A program made the translations under genes and the position numbers. The notes beneath the pieces were generated by a model. The model had not been told where the DNA came from and did not search any database. It saw nothing but the letters and a program-made list of their open reading frames with translations. DNA of 64,000 nt, taken from NCBI GenBank assembly GCA_903839675.1, contig CAIMDB010000008.1, positions 112,724-176,723 of the forward strand, in the 5' to 3' direction. The DNA comes from an uncultured Sphingomonadales bacterium. Lineage in GTDB: Bacteria; Pseudomonadota; Alphaproteobacteria; Sphingomonadales; Sphingomonadaceae. This document shows, piece after piece, positions 1 through 9,335 of this stretch. Each line of letters begins with the position of its first letter. Within the stretch, counting starts at the first letter, position 1.

Positions 1-1
1 T

Positions 2-601
2 TCGCACGGGGTCGATCTGTGCATGACCTCGCTCACCAAATATTGCGGCGGGCATAGCGATCTTCTGGCGGGCGGGATCTCCGGCCGCAAGGAGCTGATC
101 GATCAGCTGAAATTGCAGCGCACGACATGGGGCAATCATCTTGACCCCTATACGTCTTGGCTCGTGCTCCGGTCGCTTGAGTCCGTTGCGGTGCGCACCG
201 AACGCGCCATGAGCAATGCGCGCGGGGTCGCCGAGTTTCTGCGCGATCACCCCAAGGTCGCTGGCGTCACTTATCTAGGTTTTCTGGAAGAAGGCACACG
301 CGGCCGCGCAGTGTACGACAAACAGTGCAAAGCGGCGGGCTCTACCTTCTCCTTCCATCTACATGGGGGCGAGGCCGAAGCCTTCCGCATGCTCGACCAG
401 CTTCAGTTGATGAAGCTGGCTGTCAGCCTTGGCGGATCAGAGACGCTGATCTGCCATTCCGCCAGCACAACGCACTATGCCGTGCCAAGTGAGCAGCGAC
501 TGGCAGGCGGAATTACCGATGGCACCATCCGCCTTTCGGTTGGGCTGGAACATATTGACGACCTGATCGCCGATTTGGCGCAGGCATTGGAGGCAGTGTA
601 A
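2..601 (+). CDS. Cys/Met-metabolism PLP-dependent lyase (methionine gamma-lyase / cystathionine gamma-lyase family), 5'-truncated by window edge
   Basis: Frame open from base 2 (SHGVDLCMTSLTKYCGGHSDLLAGG). PLP-lysine motif TKYCGGHSD and C-terminal SLGGSETLICHSASTTH...GTIRLSVGLEHIDDLIADL typical of the family. Stop overlaps next start (TAATG at 599-603). Confidence 0.85.
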   Translation, partial: SHGVDLCMTSLTKYCGGHSDLLAGGISGRKELIDQLKLQRTTWGNHLDPYTSWLVLRSLESVAVRTERAMSNARGVAEFLRDHPKVAGVTYLGFLEEGTRGRAVYDKQCKAAGSTFSFHLHGGEAEAFRMLDQLQLMKLAVSLGGSETLICHSASTTHYAVPSEQRLAGGITDGTIRLSVGLEHIDDLIADLAQALEAV

Positions 602-2064
602 TGGAACTGAACTTTACAGGTACCGATATCTGTGCCGTCAACGGCACCAGAAGCGCTCCCGAAGCCCGCTACGATGTCGTCGTGGTTGGTGCAGGGCCCA
701 GCGGCATTGCCGCCGCCGTTGAACATGCAACGGCGGGCAAGTCTGTCCTGCTGGTCGATGAGAACCCCGTGTCCGGCGCTTTGATGGGCAATGACACGCC
801 GCTCTATTTCGGCGGACGGATGACAGCTGCCACCCAGAATAGTGAGCGGATGCTCGAAGCGATCTTCATGAGCATGCCCGACCTTGAAAAGGCGATGGAC
901 GCGGGCGCGGAACTGTTGCTGGGCACCACAGCCTGGGGCGTTTACCGCAATGGCCCCGGCGTCGCGAGCTTGCCCGATCAGGTCGTTGGCCTTGCCGATG
1001 CTGAGCGCTCTTGGATGATTGGCTTTGGCACGATTGTGCTGGCAACCGGCGCCCGTGATCTGGCGATGGCCTTCCCCGGCTGGAACCAGCCCGGCGTGAT
1101 GGGCGCTGCCGCTTTGCAGATGTTGCTGACCCGTTACGATGCCTTTGCTGGGCGCCGCGTGCTGGTGCTCGGCTCACATGATCTGGCGCTGGAGACGGCC
1201 TTGGTCGCGCATGCCCGTGGCATTGAGGTCGCTGGCCTCATCGAAGTGCGCGATGCGCCGCAGGGTAGCGCTGATCTGGTCGCCCAAGTCATAGCTGCCG
1301 GCATCTCCATCTCGTGTGGCCAGACCATCGCGTCGGCCAGGGGCGGGATCGACGGCGTTGAATCTGCGACGCTGACGTCTGGTGAGACCATCACCTGCGA
1401 CACAATCTGCGTCGCTATCGGCCTTGTGCCGTCGATCGAACTGGTCGACGCCATGCACGGCCCGCGCACGCTTAACCCAACACGCGGCGGTTATATTCCC
1501 GCAGGAGAAGCCAGCGTGATCGCTGTCGGCGATTGTGCGGGGCTCACCGATAGCGGCTTTGACCATATCGCCTACCGGATGGATTGGATGCGCGCGCTAA
1601 CCGCCGTCACGACCAATGACACCATCATTTGTCAGTGCGAGGAAGTCACACGGGCGGATCTGATCGGTATCCAACCGCCAAACTATCTGCCCCGCCCCGC
1701 TGCCATGTGCGCGCGTTCACTCGAAACACTGCTGAAGGATGGCCCCGCCAACCCAGACCAGATCAAGCGCCTCACCCGCTCGGGCATGGGCGTGTGCCAA
1801 GGCCGCCGCTGCCGCGATCAGGTGGCGATGCTGCTGGCGCTGGAATCCGGCACGCCCTACGGCACCATTCCGCTGGCCAGCCACCGCGCGCCAGTCCGCC
1901 CGCTTCCGCTCAAGATTTTGGCCGAATGGGACGAGCCGGCCGAAATGGAAGCGGCCTGGGACGTCTGGTTCGGCATTCCAACACAATGGGTGCCCGTCGA
2001 AGATATCGGCACGCCTTATCAGGATGAGCACCGCGAGATGCTCTACACGGGGATGTACAAATGA
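601..2064 (+). CDS. NAD(P)/FAD-dependent oxidoreductase with BFD-like [2Fe-2S] domain, OoxA/HcnB-like alpha subunit
   Basis: VVVVGAGPSGIAAAVEHA dinucleotide fold; C-terminal CQCEEVTRADL...MGVCQGRRC Fe-S binding motif; followed directly by a DAO-family partner. Confidence 0.82.
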   Translation: MELNFTGTDICAVNGTRSAPEARYDVVVVGAGPSGIAAAVEHATAGKSVLLVDENPVSGALMGNDTPLYFGGRMTAATQNSERMLEAIFMSMPDLEKAMDAGAELLLGTTAWGVYRNGPGVASLPDQVVGLADAERSWMIGFGTIVLATGARDLAMAFPGWNQPGVMGAAALQMLLTRYDAFAGRRVLVLGSHDLALETALVAHARGIEVAGLIEVRDAPQGSADLVAQVIAAGISISCGQTIASARGGIDGVESATLTSGETITCDTICVAIGLVPSIELVDAMHGPRTLNPTRGGYIPAGEASVIAVGDCAGLTDSGFDHIAYRMDWMRALTAVTTNDTIICQCEEVTRADLIGIQPPNYLPRPAAMCARSLETLLKDGPANPDQIKRLTRSGMGVCQGRRCRDQVAMLLALESGTPYGTIPLASHRAPVRPLPLKILAEWDEPAEMEAAWDVWFGIPTQWVPVEDIGTPYQDEHREMLYTGMYK

Positions 2065-3197
2065 GCGGGTCAGAAGTTGTCATCGTTGGCGGTGGCGTCA
2101 CTGGCCTGAGCGCCGGTTGGTGGCTCGCGCGGTCGGGCGTGAAGGTCACTGTGCTCGACAAATTCATTGTCGGCTGGGAAGCCTCGGGCCGCAATGGCGG
2201 CGGCGCATCGCACTATGCGAGCCCGCTCTTCGACGAAGAACAGCGCCTTTGGCCGCAGATGGATGAACTGCTCGGCTATCCGACCGAGCACCGCAAGGGC
2301 CGCATCCTGATTGCCATGACGGAGCGCCAGTGGGAGCAATATCGCTTCATCGCAGAACGCCACAAGCGGCTCGACCACCCGGTTGAACTGCTCGACGTGA
2401 AGCAGATTCAGGAAGCGGTGCCGCTGGCCGGAGACAATTCCTTTGGCGGCATCCACTATAAGTTCGGTGGCCATGCCAACCCCCAGCGCAGTGTGCAGGC
2501 CTATGCCTGGGCGCTGCAGGATCTGGGCGGCAAGATCATCCAGCACAGCCCTGTGACTGGCTTTGAAACGGCAGGCGGCAAGGTGACGGCAGTGAAGACG
2601 GCCAATGCCACTTATGGTTGTGACTCCGTGGTCGTGGCCGCAGGGCCGCAAATCCCGCAGCTGATGGCGCAGTTGGGCGTGGATGTGCCGCTGGCCGCTG
2701 CGCGCGCGGAAATGATCATCACAGAGCCTGCGCCGATGATGCCGCTCGGCGGTGTCGATGGCCATAAAATCTATGGTCGGCAGACGCTGCGCGGTAACCT
2801 TGCTTATGGTGGTGGCCCGCATGAATGGCTGGATGTGGATGCAACTGGCCCTGCCGCGCGTCCCTCCACACCGCTGGCCCGCAATCTGGCAAAGCGTCTT
2901 GCCGAGATGCTGCCAAAGGCCGCGCATCTCAACGTTATCCGCAGCTGGGCGGGCGTGATTGAAAACTCGCCTGATGGCCGTCCGATCATCGACCAGCTGA
3001 CCAGCCCGGACAATGTCGTCGTCGCCTCTATGTCGAGCGTGGGCTTTGGCCTGTCGCCTGCATCGGGCCATGCGATCCGCGACCTTGTGATCGACGGAAA
3101 ATGCTCCTTTGCGGACATTGATCTCCTGAAGCTGTCGCGCTTTGACGGGTTGGAAAAAGACTGGCGTGAAAAGCGCGGGTGGATGCCCATTTCATGA
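2061..3197 (+). CDS. FAD-dependent amino-acid oxidoreductase (DAO family), OoxB/HcnC-like beta subunit
   Basis: VVIVGGGVTGLSAGWWLARSGVKVTVLDK N-terminal FAD fold; 4-nt ATGA overlap with upstream gene. Confidence 0.82.
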   Translation: MSGSEVVIVGGGVTGLSAGWWLARSGVKVTVLDKFIVGWEASGRNGGGASHYASPLFDEEQRLWPQMDELLGYPTEHRKGRILIAMTERQWEQYRFIAERHKRLDHPVELLDVKQIQEAVPLAGDNSFGGIHYKFGGHANPQRSVQAYAWALQDLGGKIIQHSPVTGFETAGGKVTAVKTANATYGCDSVVVAAGPQIPQLMAQLGVDVPLAAARAEMIITEPAPMMPLGGVDGHKIYGRQTLRGNLAYGGGPHEWLDVDATGPAARPSTPLARNLAKRLAEMLPKAAHLNVIRSWAGVIENSPDGRPIIDQLTSPDNVVVASMSSVGFGLSPASGHAIRDLVIDGKCSFADIDLLKLSRFDGLEKDWREKRGWMPIS

Positions 3198-4450
3198 GCC
3201 GATATTCGGCGCTTGGATTGCTGCGCGGTGCCCTGAACGGGCAAAAGCATTGGCAACCCGCTTGGCGCGATCCGGAACCCAAGTCCCATTACGACATCAT
3301 CATTATCGGTGGTGGCGGGCATGGCTTGGCGACCGCTTATTATCTGGCCAAGGTCCATGGACTGCGCAACATTGCAGTGCTGGAAAAAGGCTGGATCGGC
3401 GGCGGCAATACCGGACGCAACACAACGATTGTGCGCTCCAATTACCGATTGGAGCCTCTGCATAACCTGTTCGAATTCGGCCTGAAGCTCTGGCATGGGA
3501 TGAGCGATGAGCTGAACTACAACGTCATGTTCAGCCCGCGTGGGGCGATGTTCCTCGGCCATAGCGATGCGGACATGGTCAAGCTGGCAGAACGCGGCGA
3601 CGCCATGCGCTGCGACGGCATTGATGCAGATCTGATGACGCGCGATGAAGTCGCCAAGCTGGAGCCGCTGCTCGATATGTCGCGCGATGCCCGCTTCCCC
3701 ATTCAGGGCGGCCTGATCCAGCGGCGCGGCGGCTCTGCGCGGCATGATGCCGTTGCCTGGGGCTATGCGCGCGGGGCGGACAGCTTTGGCGTCGACATTA
3801 TCCAGAAGTGCGAAGTCACAGGCTTTGTGCGTGATGGCAATGCTGTGGTCGGCGTGGAAACGACGCGTGGCCGCATTGGTGCCGGACGCGTCGGCATTTG
3901 CGTGGCCGGTCATAGCGGCCATGTCGCGGCCATGGCGGGGCTGAAACTGCCCGTTGAATCCCAGACCCTGCAGGCGATGGTGACCGAAGGCGTGAAGCCG
4001 ATGATCAACAGCGTGATCATGTCGCAATCGCTGCATTGCTATATCAGCCAGTCAGACAAGGGCGGCATCGTCTTTGGCGGCGACCCTGACAATTGGCCCA
4101 GCTATGCCCAGCGCGGCCACCCCATGGTGATGGAAGGCGCCGTCGCGCAGGGCCTCGCCCTTGTGCCCGCCCTCTCCCGCCTGCGGATGGTCCGCACCTG
4201 GAGCGGCGTGACCGATATGAGCTTTGATGGCGCGCCCATCATCGGCGAAACGCCCGTGCCCAACCTCTATATCAATGGCGGCTGGTGCTATGGTGGCTTT
4301 AAGGCGACGCCCGCCTCCGGCTGGACCTATGCCCACACATTGGCGACGGGCAAGCCACACCCGCTCAACGCCCCCTTCTCGCTCGACCGGTTTGAACGCG
4401 GCGCAACCATTGATGAAACGGGGAGCGGCCCGATGCCGAATAGCCGCTAA
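3194..4450 (+). CDS. soxB: Sarcosine oxidase subunit beta family (set 1)
   Basis: MSRYSALGLLRGALNG start, IIIIGGGGHGLATAYYLAK, EKGWIGGGNTGRNTTIVRSNY, and RRGGSARHDAVAWGYARGA (His of the covalent-FMN region in TSOX beta subunits). Internal ATG 3194 preferred over 3179. Confidence 0.92.
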   Translation: MSRYSALGLLRGALNGQKHWQPAWRDPEPKSHYDIIIIGGGGHGLATAYYLAKVHGLRNIAVLEKGWIGGGNTGRNTTIVRSNYRLEPLHNLFEFGLKLWHGMSDELNYNVMFSPRGAMFLGHSDADMVKLAERGDAMRCDGIDADLMTRDEVAKLEPLLDMSRDARFPIQGGLIQRRGGSARHDAVAWGYARGADSFGVDIIQKCEVTGFVRDGNAVVGVETTRGRIGAGRVGICVAGHSGHVAAMAGLKLPVESQTLQAMVTEGVKPMINSVIMSQSLHCYISQSDKGGIVFGGDPDNWPSYAQRGHPMVMEGAVAQGLALVPALSRLRMVRTWSGVTDMSFDGAPIIGETPVPNLYINGGWCYGGFKATPASGWTYAHTLATGKPHPLNAPFSLDRFERGATIDETGSGPMPNSR

Positions 4451-4713
4451 TGATGCAGATCACGTGCCCGCATTGCGGCCCAAGGGCGCAATCCGAATTC
4501 ATCTATGAGCGTACGGTCGATTCCGTGGTGCCGCTGGACGCAGCGCCCGAGCAGGCGATGGCTGCCCTGTTCTCTCGCACCAACCCGCGCGGCGTGGATG
4601 AGGAAATCTGGCGCCACACTTATGGCTGCCGGGCTTGGCTGGTCATGACCCGCCACCGCGTCACCAATGAGATTTCGGCCACACGGGCTGTCGGACCGGA
4701 GGCCCTGCCATGA
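4450..4713 (+). CDS. soxD: Sarcosine oxidase subunit delta family (set 1, divergent)
   Basis: Small protein between soxB and soxA; CPHC and H-x3-C (HTYGC) zinc ligand pattern; NPRG motif. Confidence 0.85.
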   Translation: MMQITCPHCGPRAQSEFIYERTVDSVVPLDAAPEQAMAALFSRTNPRGVDEEIWRHTYGCRAWLVMTRHRVTNEISATRAVGPEALP

Positions 4714-7493
4714 GCGGCCCCACGCGCGACCCAAAAGGCGCGACCATTAGCTTCAGCTTTGACGGCAAGACCTACAAAGCACGCGCCGGCGATACGCTGG
4801 CAGCCGCGTTGCTGGCCAATGGCGTCGGCCTAGTCGGGCGCAGCTTTAAATATCACCGCCCCCGCGGCATCATGACGGCGGGCATTGAAGAGCCAAACGC
4901 GCTCGTCACGGTCGGCGAAGGCGGACGGGCAGAGCCTAATACCCGGGCGACTGATGTGTTTGTCTATGATGGGCTCATCGCCCGCAGCCAGAACCGCTGG
5001 CCCAATCTGAGCTTTGACGTGGGGGCCGTCTTCAGCCTTGCAGCGCCAATGCTTGGCGCCGGTTTTTACTACAAAACCTTTTTTGGCTCAGCCAAGCGGT
5101 GGATGTTCTACGAGTATTTCATCCGCAAGGCGGCCGGGCTCGGCAATGCGCCAACCAAGGCTGACCCGGACAGGTTCAGCCAGCGCGCGGCATTTTGCGA
5201 TGTCCTTGTCGTCGGCGCAGGCCCCGCAGGATTGCAGGCCGCGCTGGAACAAGCGGAAGCTGGCAAGCGCGTCATCCTTGTCGAACAGGACAGCATCCTC
5301 GGCGCCTCGCTGATCCGCGACCCGCAGGAACTCGACACCGCTTGGGCTGATAGCGCCGCCGCCCGCATCCGTGCAGCCGGTGGTCGCATCCTCACCCGCA
5401 CAACCGCGTCAGGCTATTGGGAGCATGATCTCGTCACGCTGACGCAGCGCTTGGCTGAACCCGGTGAAGTTCCAACCAACGGCGTGACCCAGCGGCTCTG
5501 GCACGTCCGGGCTCGTCAGGTCATTCTGGCAACGGGAAGCATCGAACGCCCCATTGCCTTTGCGCATAATGACCGCCCCGGCGTCATGCTGTCACAGGCG
5601 GCACGCACCTATGTCCGCCGCTTTGGCGTTCTGCCCGGCAAGCGCGTTGTGATCGCGACCAACAATGACGACGCCTATAAAACAGTTCAGGCCCTTAAAG
5701 AGGTGGGCGCCGAAATTGTGGCCATCCTCGATGCGCGGCCCCAGTTTTCGGCTGCCGCTGCGGGCGCTGAGTCCGCTGGCCTTCCGGTCTGGACGAACGC
5801 CGTCCCTTCCATCGTAACCGGCGCACGCCATTGCCTGTCCGGCGTGACTGCAATTGTCGACGGACAATCGAAAAACTGGAAGGCTGATCTCATCGCAGTC
5901 TCCGGCGGGTTCACACCTGTCGTCCATCTGCACATGCAGGCGGGCGGCACGCTGGACTGGAACGAAGCCGCACAGGCCTTCGTCGCCGCTGCCTCGCGCC
6001 AGAACGTCACCACGATCGGTGGTGCGGCGAACCCGGATCCCGTTTTCCCGGTCACGCCGGTTTCCAACCCGAAGAAGAGCTTCATCGATTTCCAGAACGA
6101 TGTGTCGCTCGCCGATGTCGATCTGGCATGGGCCGAAGGGTACCGGTCGGTCGAGCACCTGAAGCGCTACACGACGCTCGGCATGGCGACCGATCAGGGC
6201 AAGCTCAGCAACATGGCCGCCTTGGGTCGCCTTGCAGAAAAGCAGGGCGTCTCCATTCCTGAAGCAGGCCTAACGACCTTCCGCCCACCGTATACGCCGG
6301 TGAGCATGGGCCTTATCGCAGGGGCTGGTGCCAAGAATGCGGGCGCGCACGTCCGCCGCTTGGCGCTGTACGATGTCCACGCCGCCAAAAACCCGATCTG
6401 GCAGCCGCTTGGCTATTGGTTCCGCCCGCGCGCTTACCCCCAAGGTCAGGAGACTTTGGCACAGGCAGCCCTTCGTGAGGCAAAGGAAGTCCGAACCGGC
6501 GTCGGGATGACCGACGTGTCGACCCTCGCCAAATTTGAGGTGAGCGGCCCCGATGCCGCCGCATTCCTTGAGCTCATCTGCGCAACGACGGTCAGCAAGC
6601 TTGCTGTCGGGCGTGGCCGATACACCTTCATGCTGCGCGAAGACGGCATCGCGTTTGACGACGGCACGGTCTGGCGTCTGGACGAGAACCGCTATCTGTT
6701 GACCAGTTCAACCGGCGGCGCAGACCGGATGGCCACGCACATCTCCTATGTCCGCCAATATCTGTGCCCGCAGTTGAAGGTTTCGGCCGTCAATGTGCAG
6801 GAACATCATGCTGGGATCGCCATTGCAGGCCCCAAGGCAAAGGCGGTGATGGATGCGCTGATCAAGGCGGACAGCCCGCGCCATATGTCCACCGTTCCGG
6901 CCGAAATCGCTGGCGTTCCGGTGATCGTCCTAGCCGCGAGCTATAGCGGCGAACGCGCCTTTGAAGTCTATGTTGAGGCAAGTCACGCGGCGTCCGTCTG
7001 GGCGGCCTGTGAAGCAGAAGTGACCGCACAGGGCGGCAGTCTCTATGGCCTTGAAGCGATGGAATTCCTGCGCATTGAAAAGGGCCATCTGGTCGTCGGT
7101 GGCGAAGTGGACGGTCGCATGACCCCCATGGACTTGGCGCTGGACAAGATGCTCAACAAGGCGGGCGGATATATCGGTGCCACTGGCCTGTCCCGCCCTG
7201 CTTTGGCTGAACCCGGCCGTCGCCAGTTGGTCGGACTGGAGGCGATTGAGGGAGATATTCCCGAGGGCGCCATGCTGATTACGCACAAGGGTGGCTCACC
7301 CCACGGCCATGTCAGCGCGGCAGCCTTCAAGATTTTGGAGGGCGGGTCTGTCGCTCTTGGCCAGTTGAAGGACGGTTTTAGCCGCCACGGGGAAGAGCTG
7401 ATCGCCTCCTCCCCCACGCGCGGCCAAGAAGCCCGTGTTCGCGTGGTCCATCCGCACTTTTATGACACCGCAGGAGAGCGTTACCGTGACTGA
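4710..7493 (+). CDS. soxA: Sarcosine oxidase subunit alpha family (set 1)
   Basis: N-terminal ISFSFDGKTYKARAGDTLAAALLANGV, GRSFKYHRPRG, VVGAGPAGLQAALEQA; C-terminal GcvT-like domain (GVGMTDVSTLAKFEVSGPDAAAFLE). Confidence 0.94.
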   Translation: MSGPTRDPKGATISFSFDGKTYKARAGDTLAAALLANGVGLVGRSFKYHRPRGIMTAGIEEPNALVTVGEGGRAEPNTRATDVFVYDGLIARSQNRWPNLSFDVGAVFSLAAPMLGAGFYYKTFFGSAKRWMFYEYFIRKAAGLGNAPTKADPDRFSQRAAFCDVLVVGAGPAGLQAALEQAEAGKRVILVEQDSILGASLIRDPQELDTAWADSAAARIRAAGGRILTRTTASGYWEHDLVTLTQRLAEPGEVPTNGVTQRLWHVRARQVILATGSIERPIAFAHNDRPGVMLSQAARTYVRRFGVLPGKRVVIATNNDDAYKTVQALKEVGAEIVAILDARPQFSAAAAGAESAGLPVWTNAVPSIVTGARHCLSGVTAIVDGQSKNWKADLIAVSGGFTPVVHLHMQAGGTLDWNEAAQAFVAAASRQNVTTIGGAANPDPVFPVTPVSNPKKSFIDFQNDVSLADVDLAWAEGYRSVEHLKRYTTLGMATDQGKLSNMAALGRLAEKQGVSIPEAGLTTFRPPYTPVSMGLIAGAGAKNAGAHVRRLALYDVHAAKNPIWQPLGYWFRPRAYPQGQETLAQAALREAKEVRTGVGMTDVSTLAKFEVSGPDAAAFLELICATTVSKLAVGRGRYTFMLREDGIAFDDGTVWRLDENRYLLTSSTGGADRMATHISYVRQYLCPQLKVSAVNVQEHHAGIAIAGPKAKAVMDALIKADSPRHMSTVPAEIAGVPVIVLAASYSGERAFEVYVEASHAASVWAACEAEVTAQGGSLYGLEAMEFLRIEKGHLVVGGEVDGRMTPMDLALDKMLNKAGGYIGATGLSRPALAEPGRRQLVGLEAIEGDIPEGAMLITHKGGSPHGHVSAAAFKILEGGSVALGQLKDGFSRHGEELIASSPTRGQEARVRVVHPHFYDTAGERYRD

Positions 7494-7989
7494 TGTAACA
7501 ATGACGCTCCTGCCCGCAGCGCCGCTCCACGTGTTTGAGATTTGGAGCAACCCTGCATCTGTCGCCAAGCGTTTCAAGGCAGCGACCGGCTTTGAACTCC
7601 CTGCGACCGGCACATCCGGCGGCAGCGACGCACTCCGCTTGATCCGCTTCGAACCCACCGTGTGGCTCGTTGAAGGCGATATCAGCGCGCTAAGCGACAT
7701 TCTGGCCGACGACGGCGCACTGACCGCTATTGGCGGCGGCACGGTCCGCATACGCCTGACAGGGCCCGGCTGGCGAACCCTGCTGATGGAAGGCGGGGTC
7801 TTCAATGCGGAAGACCCGGCATTCAGCGCCGGATGCAGCGCGGCCACCATCATCGATCACGTCAATGTGCGCCTACATGTCGTCAGTGACGACGTGTGCG
7901 ACGCTTATGTCCCATTGAGCTTCAGCGCCGACCTCCTCCACTTCTGGAAAGAGGCGGCACTCAGTCTGTTTGAGGGCATCGCGCCCTGA
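7486..7989 (+). CDS. soxG: Sarcosine oxidase subunit gamma family (set 1)
   Basis: Position after soxA; GTG start at 7486 overlaps soxA stop; gamma-like EIWSNPASVAKRFKAATGFELP. Listed ORF start 7435 is an in-frame extension inside soxA. Confidence 0.78.
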   Translation: MTDVTMTLLPAAPLHVFEIWSNPASVAKRFKAATGFELPATGTSGGSDALRLIRFEPTVWLVEGDISALSDILADDGALTAIGGGTVRIRLTGPGWRTLLMEGGVFNAEDPAFSAGCSAATIIDHVNVRLHVVSDDVCDAYVPLSFSADLLHFWKEAALSLFEGIAP

Positions 7990-7992
7990 CGC

Positions 7993-8007
7993 AGCCGCTC
8001 GGCGGCT
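7993..8007. terminator. Small inverted repeat AGCCGC-TCG-GCGGCT between convergent soxG and hydrolase genes
   Basis: Perfect 6-bp stem, 3-nt loop, in the convergent gap. No U-tract, so a weak terminator candidate. Confidence 0.35.
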
Positions 8008-9335
8008 TACTCCGCCTTTTGCGGGGCGGCGGCCGGTAGATGCTGGAAGATCAGGCCACGCGCACGGCCCTGCTGGAATCCCTTCCATAGCGTGACGTCT
8101 GGCCCACCGGGGCTATAAGCGCCCCAAGACGTGCCTGGTGGTGCTTTCCAAGTGCCGACATCGGAGTCTTCGTTCGGAACGTCGAGAAAGGCCTGCTTGT
8201 CGCGCGCTCCGCGCAGATGGACGTCAAGAAATGCGGTTATGAAGTGCAGGCTGATCGCGTTGATGCGGTCTTTCCGCCAGATCGCGTCTTCAAACCAATC
8301 AATGTCCCACAACGTCGCGCGCATCCCCTCAGGCGCAGGGTTGAGCCCGATGGCATGGCCAGCCTGCTTTAAGGTCAGCAGATACCTGTCGCTGTTTATC
8401 GTTTGCGCAAAGAAGGACTTCGCGGCCTTTTGATAGCCCACCGTAGGGTCCTGATCGCCTGCAATAAGGAGCATCGGCGCCTTAATTTCCGCCAGCCCCT
8501 CATTCCCCCAGATGCTTTTTTCACCGCCGCCGGCAGGCGCCAGCGCGACAATAGCTTTCACCCCGGGCACTTTGGCAGAGGACGCGTCAGCAGCGCCCCG
8601 CGCAATCTTGTTCAGCCAACCATCGGGCACAAAATTCATAAACGGATGTGTGGGGTCTAGGCTCGCGCCACCCGCTGTGAGCACGCCAAAGCCACCCTGT
8701 GAATAGCCGATTAGCGCCACGTTCTCCGGGTCGATCTGCGACCCTAAATTGGCCCGCAATTGCGCAGCCACAAAGCTGATGTCGACCGGTCGGTTATAGG
8801 TCGGCGCCGAACTGATTACAGGGGCCACAACATAGCGGTTTGGATCGACATGGTGGATCGCAGCGACAACATATCCCTTTGACGCCAGATTTTCGGTCAG
8901 CCAGGTCATCAAGCGCGGATCATTGCCATAGCCGTGCGACAGGATCACCAATGGATGCCCGCGCCCAACAGGCTTTGCATTGGGGGCGGCCAACCCGGGT
9001 TGCGTAAAGGCGACCGGCGGAAGGGGTGGCTCACCCCATAAGGCGCCGCGATAGGTCATGCGTGCCTGCCCTTTGCGGACCTCAGCCGGATACCAGATAT
9101 CCACCTTTAAGGATCGGTCGTGCAGCGCGACGGCGCCCGATTTTGGATCAGGATGCTCCAGATCCGGCTGGGCCTTATGAACAAAAGTCACAGAGCGGAA
9201 CCCGACGCCATCTTTCCCCAAAGGCGCAAGCTCTGGCGCATCGACGCCGATGTCGGCTGGGCCCTGAAGGACCTGTCCTGCTAATGCCGGCGCAGCCAGC
9301 CCCAGCATCAGGCCCAAAAGGATGTTACGCTTCAT
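8007..9335 (-). CDS. Secreted or lipidated alpha/beta hydrolase (dienelactone hydrolase / PAF-AH-like)
   Basis: Signal-peptide-like MKRNILLGLMLGLAAPALA; VILSHGYGNDPRLM, nucleophile elbow GYSQGGFG. Confidence 0.8.
   Translation of the reverse strand: MKRNILLGLMLGLAAPALAGQVLQGPADIGVDAPELAPLGKDGVGFRSVTFVHKAQPDLEHPDPKSGAVALHDRSLKVDIWYPAEVRKGQARMTYRGALWGEPPLPPVAFTQPGLAAPNAKPVGRGHPLVILSHGYGNDPRLMTWLTENLASKGYVVAAIHHVDPNRYVVAPVISSAPTYNRPVDISFVAAQLRANLGSQIDPENVALIGYSQGGFGVLTAGGASLDPTHPFMNFVPDGWLNKIARGAADASSAKVPGVKAIVALAPAGGGEKSIWGNEGLAEIKAPMLLIAGDQDPTVGYQKAAKSFFAQTINSDRYLLTLKQAGHAIGLNPAPEGMRATLWDIDWFEDAIWRKDRINAISLHFITAFLDVHLRGARDKQAFLDVPNEDSDVGTWKAPPGTSWGAYSPGGPDVTLWKGFQQGRARGLIFQHLPAAAPQKAE

Noticed and set aside
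2070-4036. Long minus-strand ORFs (2070-3071, 2804-4036) opposite OoxB/SoxB
   Set aside because: Low-complexity, His/Arg-rich shadow translations opposite well-supported flavoprotein genes.
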